Source of the DNA: Burkholderia sp. FERM BP-3421
GTDB taxonomy: Bacteria > Pseudomonadota > Gammaproteobacteria > Burkholderiales > Burkholderiaceae
Direction of reading: 5' to 3'
Length of the DNA stretch: 64,000 nt
Assembly (NCBI RefSeq): GCF_028657905.1
Contig: NZ_CP117781.1
Location: forward strand, 1,736,001 to 1,800,000
The number at the start of each line of letters is the position of its first letter. The first letter of the stretch is position 1. The notes below the pieces were generated by a model. It was not told where the DNA came from. It did not search any database and worked only from the letters and a program-made list of their open reading frames with translations. The translations under genes and the position numbers were made by a program. Shown one piece after another: positions 61,558-64,000 of the stretch.

Positions 61558-61965
61558 ATGGCTCACGTCGTACAGGTGCCCGCACAAGATCCTTGGGTCA
61601 ATACCGGCATACGTGTGAAAGCGGGGATGCGTCTGCAATGCCGAGCGATCGGGGTATGGGTGGATGCGGTCATTCCATGTACCGCGGAAGGGTATCCGGC
61701 GCCACTGTTCTACACGACAGGGCATCCGCCGCGAATCCCCGACGACGGTCGGTATTTTCGTCTGATGGGGCGCATTGCGCCGAGCGACGCGGCACCGGCC
61801 GAGGACGATCCGACGCAGACGTTTCGCATGGGCGCCCAGAGCGACCACGTCGCGACTTCGGATGGCGTTCTCTTCGTATTCGCGAACGACCGCAGCGGCT
61901 ATTACTGGAACAACTGGGGCTCCGTCACGTTGACCGTCGTCACTGACGAAGCGGGCAGCGCATAG
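61558..61965 (+). CDS. LecA-like lectin-domain protein
   Basis: Protein of 135 aa without a signal peptide. Blocks such as VPAQDPWVNTGIRVKAGMRL, GRYFRLMGRIA, and GVLFVFANDRSGYYWNNWGS followed by VTLTVV recall the PA-I galactophilic lectin (LecA) beta-sandwich family, in which Asp and Asn side chains of the NDR-YYWNN region bind calcium and sugar. GAGGTGAAAC supports the ATG. Sugar binding is inferred from family resemblance only. Confidence 0.55.
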   Translation: MAHVVQVPAQDPWVNTGIRVKAGMRLQCRAIGVWVDAVIPCTAEGYPAPLFYTTGHPPRIPDDGRYFRLMGRIAPSDAAPAEDDPTQTFRMGAQSDHVATSDGVLFVFANDRSGYYWNNWGSVTLTVVTDEAGSA

Positions 61966-62000
61966 TCCGGACGAGCAGGGCGATTGCGACCTATTGCTGC

Positions 62001-62099
62001 CTATTGCGGATCGGTCTTGCCGTAGAGATCCGCCACGAAATCGATGAAAGCACGCACCCTCGGCGACACGTGACGCGATTTCGGATAGAGCGCGTAGTC
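62001..62099 (-). pseudogene. C-terminal fragment of a LysR regulator
   Basis: Thirty-two residues, DYALYPKSRHVSPRVRAFID followed by FVADLYGKTDPQ and TAG (62001-62003), are the typical end of a LysR-family effector domain. Sequence upstream in the same frame (towards 62115) no longer resembles LysR, and the neighbouring gene begins there on the other strand. The rest of the gene was deleted or displaced. Too short for the six-frame length cutoff, it is visible only by reading the sequence. Confidence 0.75.
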
Positions 62100-62114
62100 A
62101 CTGGTATTGGCTGA

Positions 62115-62591
62115 ATGAAAAAGCATCTTCTGGTTGCGCTCGCGTTGGGCATGTGCGCTTTCGGACGTGTCTACGCCGATGCGCAGCTGCCAAGTTTTGA
62201 CGCGTACCCGGTCGCCGACGGGTTCAAGGGGAGGGTTGCGAAGGTCCGGATCCAGTCATCAAAGGACCGGGAATTTGCGACTCGCTTGCGAGAGGTCACT
62301 CACGGCAAACCGAATTTTGCCGGGCACTACATCTTGAGTAGCTGGGGTTGTGGCGCTTCGTGCGTCACAACGGTGGCCGTTGACGCGAAGACAGGCCAGA
62401 CGACGTGGCTGCCGTTCACGCTGTGTTGCTGGGCTCCTGAGATTGACGTGCCGATCGAGTTTCGCGCTAACAGCCGATTGCTGATCCTTCACGGGAGCCG
62501 TAACGAGACTGGCTCGGGCACGTACTATTACCAGTTGGGCGGATCGGGCTTCGAGCTGGTGAAGGCCGTAGAGGTCGGCGCAAGTCAATAG
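62115..62591 (+). CDS. Exported protein of unknown function
   Basis: Protein of 158 aa with a signal peptide (MKKHLLVALALGMCAFGRVY, cleavage after ADA). The mature part has the conserved-looking PNFAGHYILSSWGCGASCVT, VDAKTGQTTWLPFTLCCWAP and SRLLILHGSRNETGSGTYYY, with four Cys that may form disulphides in the periplasm. I recognise related uncharacterised proteins but no named family. Codon use is less GC-biased than its neighbours. No clear Shine-Dalgarno is present, and the gene begins where the LysR fragment ends, suggesting an insertion. Confidence 0.65.
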   Translation: MKKHLLVALALGMCAFGRVYADAQLPSFDAYPVADGFKGRVAKVRIQSSKDREFATRLREVTHGKPNFAGHYILSSWGCGASCVTTVAVDAKTGQTTWLPFTLCCWAPEIDVPIEFRANSRLLILHGSRNETGSGTYYYQLGGSGFELVKAVEVGASQ

Positions 62592-62930
62592 GTGATGAGT
62601 TGGGCCCGTCGGAGCTGCTGGAGCGCCCGGAACTTTCGGAGCGTGAGTTGAGTGAAGTTGCCAGGGAGATCCGCCGGCTGTACTGGACGATCCGCAACAC
62701 GAGGCGCGGTGTCCACGACGCGCGGCGGCGACGGGCGTACGCGATCGCGGTTCAAAAAACGCCTGCTCATGGCAGGCCTCTCAAAGGAGGCGATTCTGGG
62801 ACTGCTACGCTGTTGCCGGGCGCGAGATCGCCAGCAGCAGGGTTGCTTTGATTGCCCGCATCGCATCGACAAGCTTGCGCATGATATTTGACATAAGGTA
62901 AATTATCAAAACTAATTGCAGTGGCTGACG
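62592..62930. other. Gap with no recognised gene
   Basis: About 340 bases between the exported-protein gene and the transposase remnant. Open frames on both strands (for example 62600-62851) show no recognisable domain. The AT-rich stretch at 62881-62920 (TTGACATAAGGTAAATTATC) could be the left end or promoter of the decayed insertion sequence. I see no terminal repeats that I can pair. Confidence 0.35.
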
Positions 62931-63429
62931 ATGCGCAAGATGGACCGGTTCAAGGTCATCCAGCCGGTGACCGAAGCGCGGCTCAAGCCCGCACGGCTGG
63001 GGTTGAGCGTGCGGCAGATCGAGCGGCTGGTGCTGCGCTACCAGGCCGCGGGCGTGGCCGGGCTGAATCGTTCCGGGCAACCGGAAGCCGGACGAAGGTC
63101 TGGCCATCCGGGCCTTGATCATCACTCGTGAGCGTTATCCGGATTTCGGCCCGACTTTGGCTCGTGAGAAGCTCCGGGAATGCCATGACCCGGGGCTGGC
63201 GAAGGTAACGGCTGGCAAGCTCATGACGGAGGTCGGATTGTGGATTCCGCACCGGACGTGGCTGCCCAGGCTGCCAGCCACGTGCGGACGGGCCTGCCCC
63301 TGCCTAGGCGAACTGATCAAGATCGACGGCAAGGACGCCGCGCCGGTGCGAGGTGGGACCGCCGTTCGGTTGAGGTCGACGCGGCTCCCTGTCAACAAGG
63401 CAGTGCAGCACCCGCCGCCGCCGCCGTGA
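62931..63429 (+). pseudogene. Remnant of an ISNCY-type transposase
   Basis: The first frame reads MRKMDRFKVIQPVTEARLKP and RLGLSVRQIERLVLRYQAAG, the helix-turn-helix start of ISNCY-family transposases (usually about 440 aa). A small deletion lies inside it. Near 63090 the frame shifts, and homology resumes as EGLAIRALIITRERYPDFGP, TLAREKLRECHD and KLMTEVGLWIPHRTWLP with CLGELIKIDGKDA. It is truncated soon after IDG, before the rest of the catalytic core, ending in a Pro run. It is inactive. Confidence 0.8.
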
Positions 63430-64000
63430 ACGAGTTGATCATATCGAGCCGATAGCCATGCATATACACGGCGCCCAATTGAAGGCCATTCTCGGGGCGA
63501 ATGGCCAACTTTTGCCGAAGCCGGTAAATATGCGTATCAAGACTTCTAGACGTGCCATCAAGCGTTCTGCCCCATGCCAGCGTCGACAAAAGATCCCGGG
63601 AAACGACGTTGCCAAGATTATTGAACAAGCAGTTTGCCAGGGAAAACTCTTTCGTCGTCAACTCAACGATCTCGCCGCGGAAGGTCAAGGTCCGCGTCAC
63701 CGAATCCAAGACATAACCGCCGACCTCGATTCGATTTGCGTTTTTCTTGTTGCGGCTGTTCCGACGCAGCAGAGCATTGATCCGCGCGGCCAGCTCGACC
63801 TCCCGGAATGGCTTGGCGATGTACTCGTCCGCTCCCGCATTCAGCGCCGCGACCACGTCTATCTCGAGGGTTCTGGCCGTCAAAAACAAGACCGTAGGCC
63901 CGTCGCCGAGATTCGCACGAATCCAATGCAGCAAATCGAGACCGCTGGTATCCGGAATCCGCCAATCCAGCACGACCAGATCCACCACATTTTCCCGGAG
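63392..64000 (-). CDS. OmpR-family response regulator, 5' end outside the window
   Basis: Partial two-component response regulator. The receiver domain shows the phosphorylatable Asp (DLVVLDWRIPDTSG), the conserved Thr (FLTART) and Lys (IAKPFREVELAARI). The C-terminal winged helix includes LTTKEFSLANCLFNNLGNVV and TLDGTSRSLDTHIYRLRQKL, then a normal HGYRLD end. About 45 N-terminal residues lie beyond base 64000. An extra tail (MINSFTAAAAGAALPC) runs into the transposase remnant, so the original stop was probably lost by the insertion. Confidence 0.82.
   Translation of the reverse strand, partial: LRENVVDLVVLDWRIPDTSGLDLLHWIRANLGDGPTVLFLTARTLEIDVVAALNAGADEYIAKPFREVELAARINALLRRNSRNKKNANRIEVGGYVLDSVTRTLTFRGEIVELTTKEFSLANCLFNNLGNVVSRDLLSTLAWGRTLDGTSRSLDTHIYRLRQKLAIRPENGLQLGAVYMHGYRLDMINSFTAAAAGAALPC

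Overview
The window is high-GC, gene-dense bacterial DNA, most likely from a Burkholderia species. This rests on the style of the genes (FecI/FecR-TonB, ISNCY-type transposase, PaaR-like operator beside a paaH-type gene, DUF1302/DUF1329 pairs) and on no single diagnostic marker. I saw no rRNA, tRNA, CRISPR array or replication origin.

Positions 1-40.4 kb form a steroid/bile-acid-type catabolic island. On the plus strand (82-22.8 kb) lie a FadD3-like CoA ligase, a broken VapBC-type toxin-antitoxin pair, and then a tight run of genes, many joined by ATGA overlaps: the extradiol dioxygenase HsaC/TesB, IpdA, IpdB, an enoyl-CoA hydratase, IpdC, EchA20, two pairs of acyl-CoA dehydrogenases (the last FadE30-like), FadA6, an SDR, IpdF, a MaoC hydratase, a second thiolase, a YCF48 protein, an MMPL/RND transporter and the Rieske oxygenase KshA. 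A minus-strand unit (23.0-29.8 kb) carries HsaF, HsaG and HsaE, the DUF1329/DUF1302 outer-envelope pair and an SDR. A divergent plus-strand unit (29.9-33.6 kb) carries the meta-cleavage hydrolase HsaD and three hydroxysteroid-dehydrogenase-like SDRs. At 33.8-36.6 kb are an epimerase-like protein, a 3(17)beta-HSD-like SDR and two decayed genes. A TeiR/TesR-like LuxR regulator (38.0-39.2 kb) and an HSL-family esterase close the island.

Together these genes would hydroxylate the nucleus at C9 (KshA), cleave the aromatised ring A (HsaC, HsaD), process the hydroxypentadienoate (HsaE/F/G), activate the residual C/D-ring propionate (FadD3) and open and degrade it (EchA20, IpdA/B/C, IpdF, FadE30, IpdE-like pair, FadA6). 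The reductase of KshA, the 3-HSA hydroxylase (HsaA/B) and an intact 3-ketosteroid delta1-dehydrogenase are not in the window; only a short flavoprotein remnant that could come from the last is present. A related, partly palindromic 20-bp motif occurs in three intergenic regions of the island and is a candidate operator for the LuxR regulator.

The rest (40.6-64 kb) is unrelated accessory and housekeeping material: a ChaA-type antiporter; a paaH-like gene with a TetR-type operator and an enoyl-CoA hydratase; a HigBA pair; a MarC protein; a CPBP protease; a DUF3050 protein; a FAH-family hydrolase with an AraC regulator; a putatively Fur-controlled FecI/FecR/TonB-receptor/ThuA-like operon convergent with a sugar-type ABC importer; an isoprenylcysteine-methyltransferase-like protein; and a decayed right end with a LysR fragment, an ISNCY transposase remnant and a response regulator cut by the window edge.
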